Shown here: piece by piece, positions 38,602-51,300 of the stretch
Layout: every line of letters begins with the position of its first letter
Numbering within the stretch: the stretch's first letter is position 1
From: Aphelocoma coerulescens
Lineage: Eukaryota > Chordata > Aves > Passeriformes > Corvidae
Length of the DNA stretch: 64,000 nt
Assembly: GCF_041296385.1 (NCBI RefSeq)
Contig: NC_091022.1
Coordinates: forward strand, 20,541,967-20,605,966
Direction of reading: 5' to 3'
The notes under the pieces: model-generated
What the model was told of the DNA's origin: nothing
What the model saw: the letters and a program-made list of their open reading frames with translations, nothing else
The model's database searches: none
Program-made: the position numbers and the translations under genes

Positions 38602-38770
38602 ATCTCTAGGAGCATTTCATCTCTAAGAACAGAGGCCCTTCTCCTTCCCTGGGAGCAAAGGGTCCTCCTCATCTTCATCTTTAGGATGATCTCTGGGAGC
38701 ATCTCTAGGAACTGAGGTCTTCTCCTTTTCCATTTGGAGCAAAAGTCCTCATCACTTCCATCTCTCCCTG
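38602..38770. repeat. Imperfect ~87-bp tandem duplication inside the LTR-like block
   Basis: Copy one (38602-38688) starts ATCTCTAGGAGCAT and copy two (38689-38770) starts ATCTCTGGGAGCAT. Both continue with blocks resembling AGAAC..AGG..CTTCTCCTT, then GGAGCAAA..GTCCTC and ATCTTC/ACTTCC. They have diverged by several substitutions and small indels, so the duplication is not recent or was inherited with the element. Confidence 0.7.
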
Positions 38771-38867
38771 TTCAAACTTCTCATGAAATTACAGCTGCTT
38801 CAGCATCTGCCTATCTCAGCGCAGGTGCTTCTGCTCTCAACTACAAGTTGAACGTTCTACCCCCCAT

Positions 38868-38878
38868 GCCTTTATGAA
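38868..38878 (-). promoter_or_regulatory. TATA-like box of the minus-strand LTR-like block
   Basis: On the minus strand TTCATAAAGGC resembles the CATAAAGG box of the plus-strand LTR at 35039. This is the main promoter-like evidence for the orientation of this block. Confidence 0.4.
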
Positions 38879-41800
38879 GTTACAGCGGGTACTCTGATAC
38901 ATCATAGCTTTACAACAGAATTTCAGCTTTAAGCATCTCCTCTTTCTCTTCCCTCAGGTTTTCAGCTCTTCCCAGCACTAAAAGGGTTAATCTCACCCAG
39001 GCCTTGCAGCTGGAATTTCGCTTATCGCTGTTGGTCACATGATCTTTGCCGGACAGCGGGGCAGCTTCAGCTGAATCTTGGCCGCACTCGAGAGGGGGAG
39101 CTGGGTTGCTCCAGCTGCCCACGGCAGGGCTGTGGGGATGGTTCCGCGGGTGGAACAGGGCCCACCGGCTCCAGGATGGCCGTGGCCTGGCCTGAGCAGG
39201 GTCTGTTGGCCCCCACATGGGGCCCGCAGCCACCTGTCCCAGCGCTGGAAAAACGAGACAGACCCTCTGCCTCGGGGTTTACTGTTCTTAAGTGTGGATC
39301 ACAGAGGCGGTCACAACTTTAAGTGGCTCAAAGAATTGTCCATATTCAAACTGGCCAGCTGATAGGTTCTGTCAGGTCACAGAGGAAGCTGTAAGTACCC
39401 CTTTGCAAGAACATCACTTCCAGGACTATGCTTGCTAACCTATGGCAATGTGTTAGGTTGCCCACATGGCTGCATACTGTTCCATTAGCTCTTAGTATTT
39501 TGTAATATTTCTTTTCAAAGGCAGATTTTGATTCGTAGTTTGCAGCATATGATTCTCGATTACAAAACCAGGTTGATAGTACTGTGTATAAAAGCCTGGT
39601 GACCACTTCAGTACAGTCTAAGACTGAAATTTTTTTAAAAAAACTAACTCCAAATAAACAACCCAAATATATACCTTAGTCTTTTATTTCCATATATGGC
39701 GAAAAAATTATACAGGAAGTGTTTCCAAGACTGAATGTGGATGCAGTGCTGCAGATACTTAAAACTACATTTTTTCAAGTGTGCTGACACAATTTTTCAT
39801 AATAATTTATGAATTTTTAAAAATATATATTTAAATAGCTATTAAAAAGGTAAACAAGTTTTGATTCAATGTCATTAAATGTTCATTCCACTGAAAATGA
39901 CAATTTTATTCAATTGTTATAAAATATTTTCCTTACATGAAAAATTGGCTAATAAAAACTCACAGTTATTCATATTTAAAGTCAGCAGATTTGAGGAACT
40001 GTCCCTCGTTGTAATCTTTTGCCTCAAATGTGTTGTCCACTCCCATCAGACTGATCTTATTGAACAAAGACTGACTAATTGAAAGAGATCATATGTAGGC
40101 CATGGAGACGTCATTAGACAATATGATAATATTCTAGAAGGTTGTCTCTTGGAAATACTTAGCTCATTAATTTTAAGGGCAAATTCTGATACAATATCAG
40201 AAACTTATACAGGAGAATTCAAATAAGTTTGTGATTTAACTACTATGGCAAAAGTACTCTGGACAATCAAACTAGCTTATATTTGGTGCATTTTTCTCTT
40301 GGGTGCAGAGTGTCAGATAAAACAGAGTACTGTGAAAATTCTGTGAATTCATGGTAGAATAACTAAAATTTCCATAATTTCACTGATATTCTTAATGCTT
40401 GTAAGGAGCACCCTATATTTAGTATAACAGTCAGGTTTATTATCAATTATGTACACGTTGGAGCTTGGATAAGTGAAAATTAATCTTAGCAAAAGTGGAA
40501 AAAAGTTGTTTAAACAAAATTTGTTTACAGTTCAGTCACTCAGAACTATTCTCTTTCCTTAAATTCTTAATTCTTGTATGACATCTGACACCAGTTTGCA
40601 ATTACTTTTTTAGAAATTTGTAGAATGTGAATGTAGGTTATTCCTAGTAAATTGGGAAGACTGCTTAAGACACAATGGATGGGAAGAAGGGAAATGCAAG
40701 CTTTCTTTTTTCTGTAAAAATATGTACTATTTTTTGAGGTGATCAAAGTCATAGAATTCAGTCAACAGAGTGAGGACTAGGACTCGGATTCTGTCACAAA
40801 TAGGGTAAAATTCCCACATCTCAGGTCTAGTCTAACTTCCCCTGGACAGAACCTTCATTCAGCTTCTACAGATGCTGGGATGCATAAGGTTTTAAGCTCA
40901 TGAGCTTGTGGGGAGTTCTGTATTTAAGATCTAGGCTTTGAGGCTGCTTTAATGTTCTCTGTCTCTCCATAGGACCACTGTCAAAAGATTTTTCATCTCC
41001 CAAAAAGTTTCATTTGGTCATCATTCAGAGTTTATTAATAGTAGATTTATGCACACCAAGATATCCTAAAAGTATATATTGGCAAGCAAAGGAAGGCTTT
41101 TGTCTCCAACCAGCATGGGTACAGCGATTTTTACTATCAGAGACAGAATTGGTGCAACACAGCTGCACTAAGTCCTTCTTTGCACCTCTATCTCATGCAG
41201 GCTAGGATCACCAGGATCCTTAAAGTAGGGGACTTTAAAGATATTTTGTTATGGCGTGTCAGTTCTCTTTTGTTGTAACCAGTATCACTACCAGGGTATT
41301 TACAATTTTGCCCCATCCTTTCCAGCGCTACAATTTTTGAATATCTTTTCTGTGTAATGCTGAGCATTGTGAACGCACACCTGACAATCCTGCAATGCAG
41401 ATACATGCAGGATCCCTGAACCAGGGTAATTTATTCCTGCCCTCCACGGACCACATTAAGCAGGGAAGCTGTCTGATGATTTGGAAACAGTTGTAGCGAC
41501 TGGATGTATCATACAGTTCAAAAGAAACTGAAATGCCAACATAATGGATAATTGTAACAATGTCTAAGCATCGGGGGAAATGCGTTCTGACAGGAGGCAG
41601 ATGATATTTGGAATTATATTATTCCATAGGAAGACAGAAATTCCTATTTTTAAAGAGAATAGCAAATATGAATGTGTAAGAAATATGTGCTTTCACTACA
41701 ACATGATTCAAAATGGTGTGAAAGAAGAACGAAATACATAAACTCTACAACAGAGGGAATTTATATATTTTTTTTGGCAAATAGGACCATGCCTGTACCA

Positions 41801-42540
41801 TTCTGGTTGAATATGAAAATAGATAAGAATGGATTTTTAAAGTTAAATGTTTGGGGTTTGTTTTTTTTTTATTTAAAATCTATGTTTTTATCAAGCCTAC
41901 AGAAACATTTTTGCATTCTGCTTGAATGAATTCAAGATTTTAAAAATTTCCATTTCTGCTTGACCTAAACTTGATTTTCCCACTATTTTTTTTCTACTTT
42001 TTGTTTGTTTTTCATTTTGTTTTGTTTTGCATAGACTTTGGTATTTACACATTTGCAGGTAATTTTTTTACTTTCATAACCAAGCTTTTATTATAGCTCT
42101 ATAGGTAGTAAAACTTGGAAAAAAAAAAGAGAAATTAAAAAATAATTGAACAGTCTTCATCTCTCTTCTGAAGGAGTATTCATATGCCACTCTACCTCTG
42201 GTTTATTTCAATATTATAACTGTAACAGTCATTCCAAAAAGAATAACCTCAGGTTTAAGGTGCTTTTTTGCCCCAGTGTCTTATAGTTGATACTGGGTCC
42301 ATTGTCCATATAAAGGAGAGAAAACTATCTGTCAGTCAGTGTGTGACCCTGTGCAGCTCTGGTTTTGCACAACTTCTCAAATGATATTGATATCAATTCA
42401 ATGTCACATACAATATTTTCATGTCACAAACTGGTCTGAACTAACTTATTATATTTTCTATTCTTCTCTTCCACTCTTCTTATTGCAGGTCTTTTTCATA
42501 ATGTGTATCAATATTAAATTATTTATTTTTGAAAAAAATA

Positions 42541-42560
42541 TATTGAAAATTATTGAAAAT
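42541..42560. repeat. Perfect 10-bp tandem duplication
   Basis: TATTGAAAAT is repeated exactly twice. It is a short slippage product in AT-rich DNA. Confidence 0.85.
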
Positions 42561-42883
42561 AATTTTTATGTTTGGGACTTTAATTCTTACTTCTTCTTTC
42601 ATTACCTGCGATATTTTGCCTAAGGCTTCTGATTATAGTAGAATAAAAGACTCTAAAATAAACTTATTTTTTATAAGAGGAAAAAGAATGTGAGTATTTC
42701 TGATCTGAAAGCTTATCATATTTCTCACTGTTTTCAATACATGCTTTTGCTGTTGGTAAGCAGCAGCTGTTTTTTGACTGAATCTCAGTTAGAAGCCAGT
42801 ATCACCAAGCAATCGCCCTGCACGTGGTGCAAGAGTAGGTGGAATTTTGTTTCTTCTTGTACAAAAAGCACCCATAAAATTTC

Positions 42884-42910
42884 AGTCTAAAATTAAATTA
42901 ATTTTAGACT
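42884..42910. repeat. Perfect 27-bp palindrome, 13-bp arms
   Basis: AGTCTAAAATTAA (42884-42896) and TTAATTTTAGACT (42898-42910) are exact reverse complements around a single A. This is long for a chance palindrome, though AT-richness helps. It could form a cruciform or be the fused ends of a small inverted-repeat transposon, but no flanking duplication is seen. Confidence 0.9.
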
Positions 42911-44035
42911 AAGAAGGATAACAATAAGAAAAAAAAAAAGGTTTCAGTTGATGAATAGCTATCATTAATAGTGTGAAGACAAGTTCTGGAAGCTTAATGG
43001 TAATCATAGCAAAGAAAGGATTTCCCAAGAATATTTTCCCACTTCATCCCGTGTACAAATGGCAAGACAGGCAGAGACCACAAAAAAAGTATCCTTTGCC
43101 ACTACTAGAACTTCTTTTTTCTTTTAAAATGTACATCAGCTTTACTGAAACCTATAATGGTAAATTTAATAATGTGAGTATACACATAAACAGAGTAAAG
43201 GAAAATTATGCTGCTTCACAATGTAAATATGACCAAAACTTAAAATCTGTTGGTTTGGACCACCAATATCTGAGACATAAAACAAAAATAAAAACCCCTC
43301 TAAATATCTTTGCACTAAGAATACCTAGGATTAAATGTTTATGCTGCTTTAAGGTAACTGAAAAATCTTTATCTGATGTATATTGATGTCATTCAGCAAA
43401 TGATTTTCAATTCCAAAGGAAACATCAGATCATTGATGTTGCTATTTTAAAACCAGACAAAAAATAATATTAAGGACAAAGTAATAAATGCAATGGAATT
43501 CTATTTAAGCTCCTACTGGATTTTATAAATTCTGAAAGTTAAATATTGGCTTTCCAGGCAGGTTTTCCAAGTTCTCATGACTCTGATTCATATTCGCTTT
43601 AATATTTTGGTTTGTGGTTTACCATACTCATTACTGCCAGCTCCTTACAGCTATTCTCCAAAATGTTTTCTCATAAGGACATGAAAGGTTTCAATTATAC
43701 AATTTCGAGAAAAAATATACTAAAAAGATAACAAGGGTGATAAACACAGTTATCCATATAAAGCATGTATAACATCAAAATGATTCTGAGGAAAGGTATA
43801 GAAGGCTAAATCTCAGAGAATATATCAATAAATACAGAATAACATGATTTCATTTAAAAATATTCTTCATGATCTTGTCTGTAACTGCAATCTCTCCAAC
43901 TCTGACTGTATATCAGAAAATTGCAGCAAGATATCCTGAGTAAAATCACTTTTTTAGAAGATGTTATGGCTTAAGTTCAATATTTCTTACAGCCCCTATC
44001 TATTTACAGAATTCAGGATTCTTTTATTCTATATT

Positions 44036-44050
44036 AAAAAAAAAAAAAAA
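44036..44050. repeat. Poly-A run (A15)
   Basis: Fifteen A residues followed by GTTTTATTTG. No retroposed gene or LINE lies immediately upstream, so it is not obviously a retroposon tail. Confidence 0.9.
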
Positions 44051-45232
44051 GTTTTATTTGTATAAGATTAGGATCAATTAGGCTTTCTAGTTTTCTGTGG
44101 GATATATTTAGTCAAAATGGAAGGGGGGAACTTAGAACTGGATATTTAAAAAAATGTATTCTGGAGGGAATATCAATATGCTCTTATCCTAAATCTCATC
44201 CTAAAGCAGTCTGGCTACACTAATATAAAAGTTAATGCAGAGATGATTTTGTTTCCTGTCTCCATCTTTTAAGAGCTCTTGTAAAACATTTCCATACATT
44301 CTTGTGGTTTTGTTCTGATGTTAACTTGGTCAGATATCTCTCATGTTTAGATCTTGGTGTTCTTCTTCTCTCACTCAATGCATATTTGTATTTCTCAAAG
44401 ATATTCTGCTCTATTTGAAATCACTCTTTGAGTCCAAAGAGAAATCTATGTAAACCAGAACAGAATCAGAATAAAGTGCTAAATTCTCTTTCCCGGCTGA
44501 TGATTGGCCCTTACTGATGCCACAGAATTTGACTTCATGTACATTAGTTTTGTACACAAAGATCATATTTGCTTTTATAAGAAATATTATATGAACCAGA
44601 AAAAAGTTTAAATATCAGTACTCTGAACAAATTAGCATAAACATAGAAAAACAAATACTTCAAACAGTGCTTTTGCAATGAAACTTTCAAAAAATGTAAT
44701 GCCTTGTGAGGAAAGCAGTTTACACAGGAGATTCTTTTTTTCATGATCTTATTTTATAATCACATGAGTTAAAGAATATACTTCAAAAAATTTGTGTGAA
44801 CAAAATTCTTTATTCCTCTTTAGAAAGGGAGAAAAGGCACACACCTTCAGTATTTTTAAAGCTTTTTTCTCACAGATCTCTTTGTGAGTCAAGCCTAATA
44901 CTTTCACACAGCACAGGAAAGTGCTAGTCAGCATACTGTGTTGTAAATAACTTAAAATGAGAAGTGAATTAAACGGGATTATTTTTCACTAACGTCTTTA
45001 AGCATCCAATTGGTCGTGAATACTAGAAATCAGAGAGATAAAATGTATGTTTTCTGGTTCAGTGACTTCACTTTACAGAATTACTTTCATATCAAAAGGG
45101 GAAATGGTCAAGTTGACTCAGAAAATACTATGGGAAATAAAGTTGAAAAGAAGCAATTCTTTTGTCAGCTGGACTTCTGAACAGCAGTAAAGACAGTCAT
45201 TTTTATCTTATATTTGTGTGCTAATCTTCATG

Positions 45233-45380
45233 AGACTGACCTTGAGCTCAGCTGGTTAGAGCCTGGTGCTAATAACACCAAGGTTGTGGGTTCCATCTTG
45301 TATGGGCCTTTCACTCAAGAGCTGGGTTTGATGATCCTTGTGGGGCCTTCCAACTCAGAATATTCTGTGGTTCTATGATC
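45233..45380 (+). mobile_element. tRNA-Ile-derived SINE with CR1-like tail (TguSINE1 type)
   Basis: The head (about 45235-45308) closely follows tRNA-Ile. The A box GAGCTCAGCTGG is at 45244-45255. A perfect five-pair anticodon stem TGGTG/CACCA (45264-45268 with 45276-45280) encloses loop CTAATAA with anticodon AAT at 45271-45273. The T-arm/B-box region is decayed (GGGTTCCATCT at about 45288-45298). The tail (45309-45380) has the CR1-type 'gggtttgatgatcctt..ggccttccaactc' block and ends in TTCTGTGGTTCTATGATC, the CR1 octamer. Known biology: such SINEs are transcribed by RNA polymerase III and mobilised by CR1 proteins that recognise the tail. This architecture is known from the zebra finch, which points to a songbird host. 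The degraded B box and altered acceptor stem suggest this copy is no longer active. Sub-type assigned from memory of the architecture, not alignment. Confidence 0.87.
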
Positions 45381-48029
45381 AACCCAGAAACAGTAGTGAC
45401 TTCTTCACTGTCAGATTTTTAATTATTTATGAGTGGTGACATGGGGCTAGACTTAGACTTTCATCCCAGTCATAAAGCAGAGGGACCCATTGTAGAGGCA
45501 CTCCCAAGAACAGTTTTGGAAATTAATCATGTGAATCTTCTTTAGAGTTCTGGGAAACAGTGGTTTGTAGCTGGGTTATGCTGCCAATAAATTACTTTTT
45601 CTGCACCTTTTCCTTCTCTTGGTTGGACAATGTGGTCAGCAGTAAGAGTGGAACTACACCTCTCTCAACTCACTCTCATCTTCCTTCCTCTCCCAACCCA
45701 TATTTAATGACTGTGCTCCAAGAAGTTGTCACAAGAGCAGAAAGGAAATTCTTCCATTTTATGATCCCCTTTAAAAAGATGCTTAATTAAATTCACAGCT
45801 CAGGCTCTGTGAGGCCTCTTTCAATTCTAATATTGGCAAGGAGGTGAAATAATATCTTTGTTCCACACATTTCAACCTTTTATTCCTTCCTGGTGCCAAA
45901 ATGCAAAGTTTAAAATGGTGTGCAGTGGCATGCAGCTGTGAAAACAGAATGATTTCTGGACATGATTACATTGAAAACCAAATTTGTTATCTACTCTCAA
46001 AGGTGAATATTCAGTGCATTTTTTTTCCCTTACCCACTTAACCTCTGAAATGCAATACATTTACAGAAAAAAATTCCAATCATTTAGCATCTACTGCCTC
46101 TATTCCTTTGTGTGCTTTTCCACATCCCTAGTGATCAATGCTAAGTATTTTATCAGATTCAAGACTGTAATAAACAGTGGAAATAGAGTGGCTTCATCTT
46201 ATCTTATCCTCGTCTCATTTATACTGAGTAGGATAAGTTAAGATGTGCCTAATGTAATGAAACCATCCTCATCAAAATATTTAGAGTTTAATTTTTGAGT
46301 CATTACAAGGGAATTCCGTGCAGTTCTGAGAGAAAATCAATTTTGCAGGAGTTTTTGCATCATGATTTTCTATCACGGTGTCTAGGTGGGAAATACAATA
46401 TACATCTGAGCATTGTGGTCCAGCCCTATTCTGTAATTTTTTTACTATGTTTGTAGATATATTTTCATCAAAACACCCTGAAGTATGTTAATTTTTGTCA
46501 TTTTTTTCATGGTTTAGTAGAAACAGAAAAAATGGGATCCACATACCTGTGAAAGACATTTAAATATCCCTAAGATAAACAAGTTCAATTTTAAAATTGT
46601 AATTCAATGTTCAACACAGATGATGACTAAACACTTTTACTAATTGTATAACTGTGTATCATTTAAATAATCATATAAATACAGTTGATTAAGAATGACT
46701 GATCTTTAAGAAACCAATCAGAGTAACACAACCAAAACAACACTGAAAGAAAAGAGGCAAAATGTTGCATTGCCACAAGGAGTGTCCAAATGTGCTTACA
46801 TGCATGGATTCAAGCACTGCAAATCTAAATCTAAGAATAAGCACATAAATAATTCCTGCTGATTGCAGCAGAAGTGCCCATCTAGGGAAGGCAAATGGAT
46901 TCTACCTTACGTCAGCTATTCAAATCAGCGGTGACAAGCTTTGCTTATACCCATTCCAATAATAAACCACATTTACTCTGAGCTCAGCCCCCAGGAATTT
47001 CCTCCAAACCACACAATGGAAAGTTTTGTATCTCCTTTATGTCCACGCAAGTCCCCCGATGTCTTACAGAGGTAAAGATGCAAATGTGCCTGAATAATTG
47101 AATTTATTCTGAATAGGAAGTAAAGTCAGCATATGAAGAAGGCATGTGTAGCCAGGACTGCTCAGTGCATCCCTCAGTCTACTACAGTCTTCCTCTTAAA
47201 AAGATGCTTAGAGTGAGAAAAAGGTACAGACCTGAGTCTACAAGAAATAATTTCATGAAGGTATTTCAGCCCTTTGCAGCCTTTTCAATGTGATTTTTTC
47301 AGGTTTTTTGAACCATTACAATAAAAATAATATATAAAACATTATAAATGTTCCACCAGAGCCATGGATGCATGCTGTCATTAAACAATGGCCTTTGAAA
47401 ATATTCTGTGGTTTTCACCTCACAGGAAAGGATAATAAATATATAAGTGGATGAAGTGAACACCAAACAGAAGCTGCATTAATTTTTAAAATTTTTGCAT
47501 AAAGCAGAGCTTCAACACTAACGTTAAAGCAATAGGGGAGAGAAGGGAATGAATTACTTTCATCTTCCAGAAGTTGCTTAGTTTCTTGGATTTCAGTCTG
47601 AAGACCCTTTATAAGTTATAATTTTATAAATATCTATATTAAATAAATATAGAGAACTTGAGCACCTTCTCAAACTTGAGTAAAATTCTGGTACCATTAA
47701 ATATCAATACATTATCTGTCACTGCCTTAAAAGGCCCAGAGTTGAGCCCAAGTGTACTCTTAAACCACCTTAAGATACTGATTTTTTTTTAAACCTAATG
47801 TTGTAAAGGTAGCAATGTGTCATAAAAGCTGACTAATTGCAGATGATTTTGCTTTCCCTATCAATCTATGTGAATTTTCAAAAGCACATATATGAGGAAG
47901 GAGTTTATGGAAGTTATTATAAAAATTATGCCAATGTTCAGCAGCAAAACCCTGCTGCTAAAATTAGGAATCCAGTCTATATGTCAATGCTGAAAGTCTC
48001 TTTCAGGTTTTCCCATATTCTGACTGCCA

Positions 48030-48245
48030 TAGGTAGCTCATGAGCACCGTGGCAGAGCTTCCTCTCAGCTCGTTTTCCAGTAGCTGAACTTTGGAACTGT
48101 GATTTTTCCCAGAAGTAACGTGTGGGGCAATAAGTTCCTGCATAGGTGCCACATTCTCTTCGCCCGTGTACCAGAACTTTTACTGCTGTCACCTGTGGCC
48201 CTTTAGATTTGGAGAGATGTGCTGAGTGCCTGGACACAGCCGTGG
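48030..48245. other. Small GC-richer patch, no recognised gene
   Basis: About 215 bases with balanced composition and several CpGs sit between AT-rich flanks. A minus-strand open frame of 86 codons (47977-48237) covers it. I recognise no protein family or repeat. An isolated old transposon fragment or a conserved element are both possible. Confidence 0.4.
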
Positions 48246-48326
48246 TTAAGCAAACAATAGGTCAAGTATTGTTCTATAGGTCTCTCACAAGATAAGATTT
48301 TTTTTAAGTGAAACCATATATTTGTG

Positions 48327-48344
48327 TATATATATATATATATA
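48327..48344. repeat. (TA)9 microsatellite
   Basis: Nine uninterrupted TA units, extended on both sides by degenerate TGTA and TACA steps. Confidence 0.9.
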
Positions 48345-51300
48345 CACTTTTACATATATATTAATATGTATTTTGAATACTTGAGTTTAATATTTTTAGA
48401 AGCCTTCTTTCTTAATATATTATCCTTTCAAAAGCAAATGGTACCACTCCACTACAGAACAGAATTAAAAAATAATACTGGCAATAACGAGGTAGCACAT
48501 GAGTAAATATATTAATAACACAAATACTTTCTTTTTGTGTGGAATATACTCAGATAAATTACTGGTTTTGTCCTCAGAAACACATATCTTCCAAATAATT
48601 TCTTTATCTAAATTCTTCATAATTACCTTTAATGACTCTATTCTTTTATCACAGTGCAAGATTTAAATAATAAAAGAATCCTAATAGACTGTAATTATTG
48701 TAATCTATCTGTAGATATTAAAAACATTTTTGAGAGGAAGGCATGTTTTAGTTACTGGTAATACAGTGTTACTGCTGAGCTGCATTCATATTCCTCCTCC
48801 CTAATTAGGATTATAGTGTTCAAGAGTTTCTTCTTAACTTCAGCAGCTAAAGATTTACGATGAGAGTAACGTGCACACAAAGCACAGCACAAGCTCTAGT
48901 GTTCCTACAATCCCCATGCCTGATCTTGGGCTCTGTTTAGCTAACTTTGAGATTCTGAGGTACAGAACTAAAGAACAAAAGATTTAAAACACTCCAGAAA
49001 GCAAATCCTTACTTAGCTTGTCAAACTACACATACTTGTTTTACAATTTATCACAGCTGGTATTCCTGACCTGACTTCAGGCATTAGAAATCAAGAGCAG
49101 CCGTCTTCTTACCTTAGCATGCCGGCCCATAGAGATATTTTGATGTTTCCTTTGAAATCATATCTTATCCAAAAATAATAAGTACCAATGTGTCCTGTCT
49201 TTTTCCTTAACATTTTAAATGCTGAATGTTTTCGGGGGTTTTTTTCATCTCAGGTAACTTGATTTTCTATCTACACTAAATCCATCCCCTAAACTCCAGT
49301 GGTTTTAAATAAATTAAAATTAACATAAATACAAATTATATGCTACTTATACAAATGTTAACCTAAGAAAAATATGTTACAGCACATTTCGAAACAAAAT
49401 TTTTTAAGACACAGCCTCAATGACTTTTCAAACATTTTAAGCCTTGTGAACATTTTCTTCTATTCATTGAAGGCTTAAAAAAAACAAGCAATAATTTGAA
49501 CTGTGTCAGGGGCAGTACAGTTAATTATTTTGCTTAAGAATGTCTGAGGGAAAATTAACTGCCAGAGTAGCAAAAGGGGCTGCTGGTAATGAGTGGTGCT
49601 GATTTGTTTGCATCAGAATCAATCCTCAAATGTGCCCACTGACACAGGACCTATAAACACCAGACAGGCACTAGAACCTATTCTTGAACAAGAGTCTGAA
49701 CTAACAGCCCAGTAAGATTTTTCATTAAAAATTAAGATAACATAAAAATACTGACAGTCTCTCTCCCTAAAGGAACCTCAGTATGAGGTCTGAATCTATA
49801 ATTCAAACATTAGAATATGATCACAAAAATGCATATTTTATATGTATTATATATGTATATAATAGTATGTATTTGACGTATAAAATATAGAGAGAAGAAA
49901 AATAATACATCATAACGTGGTAAATCACACCTTTCAGAAATTATGGGCACCTTGGCTTGGTATCTGAATGTCTCCAGAGTTGATATTTGCTTACAATTCA
50001 CTGTTGGGCTTTACTGCTCACTCTAATCCAACTATTTATTATTAGGGAAGCAAATGCAAAATGCTTTTCTATTTAATATTTAAGCCATATTCCTTAAGAT
50101 CTGCTAATTACCTACTACACTATTTCTTTAAGGTCAAATATTTTAGGATTTGGTTATCTGTGATAAAAGTCAAAAATCCTGTTAAAATCTGAGGCACTGC
50201 CAAAGAATCAAATCCTACACATAAGAATATTCCACTTCTAGAAATCTGAAGCATAACTACAACAAAACAGAATATTGTTTGGTACAGTCTTATTTTAGAC
50301 TGGATGGTGCTATGAAAACAGAAGTGGCAATACAAATAATAGCACATGTGTGCACTCAGTAGTAAGTTAATTTATGACCAGGAGTTTCACTGTTCCAGAC
50401 TTGGATAAAGGAAGTATTTCAATTCAGTTTAGTGATTTCTTTTAAATAACAAATTAATTCAATTTTATTTACATAAATAAAGAATAAAAACTTAATCTAT
50501 GCTATAGCAAATTTCATTCTAATAGACATAATGAGGATTAATGTGATTAAACTAGGTTATATCACTATGTACCAGTAGGTAGAAATTCTTCACCGTAAGT
50601 AACTGAGAAATGGAACTCAGTGACTCCATCCCTTCAATTTCTTGCTGATATCCACTGTAAGTAGATTTGTAACACAAGTGAGAGAGGGTAAAGGAAGGCT
50701 TCTTCCTTAGTAAACTTGATTTTTCAACCCCCACCCCCCCATTCACAGTGTTGTGGTCTGAAGCTGAGGCATCAAACTGATCTTCCAGAAATACTCTACA
50801 GACAAAACCATCTTAAGTTTTACTAGCTTCCCTCAAAAAGTAAACAAAAAAATCCTCTAATTTCATCTTTCTCATTATATATTTCGTCCTTCATGCAAAC
50901 CCTTCATTTGGTACCCTAAGATTCAGGAACCTGCTGTTACTCCAGCAATTACTGACCTCAGTACTGTTCCTTTCCAGACAAGAAAGCTGCTGAGAAAAAA
51001 TTTCCTAAAATGGGTGTCATGGGGATTAAAGTAAATTTTCGTGATGGAATTTGTACTCTGCTGTAGATTATCAGTATTCCTAAACGAGCATTAGCATAAA
51101 GAGTTGATGTGAAGCCTTTCCACAAAATAATTTAGGCCTGTAATAAATATTCAACACACTGGGCTTTAAAATGGCTCCATCTCAGGGGAACAAGCTGGCT
51201 CTTACTTTAGCATCAATACCAGTTGGCAGCCATAAAGTGAAAATGATACTTCACTTCAAAAGTTGTTTCTTTCTTGGAGAAAAACCGAGCTCCTGAAGAG

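Larger units (their letters stand above)
38137..39381 (-). mobile_element. Candidate LTR-like element, minus strand, boundaries uncertain
   Basis: A composition break begins at TGTAGTGGTTTGG (38137), which read on the minus strand would be an LTR 3' end ...CCACTACA. On that strand the order is a GC-rich U3-like region (about 39260-39060), a TATA-like TTCATAAAGGC (38868-38878), a region with an ~87-bp tandem duplication (38602-38770), a polyadenylation signal AATAAA (complement at 38239-38244), and about 100 bases to the CA end. This matches LTR order, although the TATA-to-AATAAA interval (about 630 bases) would be a long R region. The right edge could be at 39318, 39381 or 39466; no target-site duplication settled it. 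No coding remnant is visible. It could instead be another class of repeat or a composite. Confidence 0.5.
39382..45232. other. AT-rich unique DNA, no supportable gene
   Basis: Frames up to 137 codons (42973-43386) are unrecognised. Noted structures are a TATAAAAG box with an AATAAA 60 bases later (39587-39658), a 10-bp tandem pair (42541-42560), a perfect 13-bp-arm palindrome (42884-42910) and a poly-A run (44036-44050). No CR1 or retroviral remnant is recognisable. Confidence 0.7.

Noticed and set aside
34705..39381. One complete provirus bounded by the two LTR-like blocks
   Set aside because: The blocks are in opposite orientation, unlike in sequence, and the 2.8 kb between them is AT-rich DNA without gag, pol or env features.
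39346..39666. 106-codon minus-strand frame as an envelope or host exon
   Set aside because: No motif of either kind is visible; it overlaps the uncertain edge of an LTR-like block and reads as chance.
42973..43386. 137-codon plus-strand frame
   Set aside because: Lys/Phe/Leu-rich product without recognisable motifs; no splice or promoter context; compatible with chance in 64 kb.
45235..45308. A functional tRNA-Ile gene
   Set aside because: The T-arm/B-box is decayed, the acceptor stem is altered, and it is fused directly to a CR1-like tail; it is the head of a SINE.
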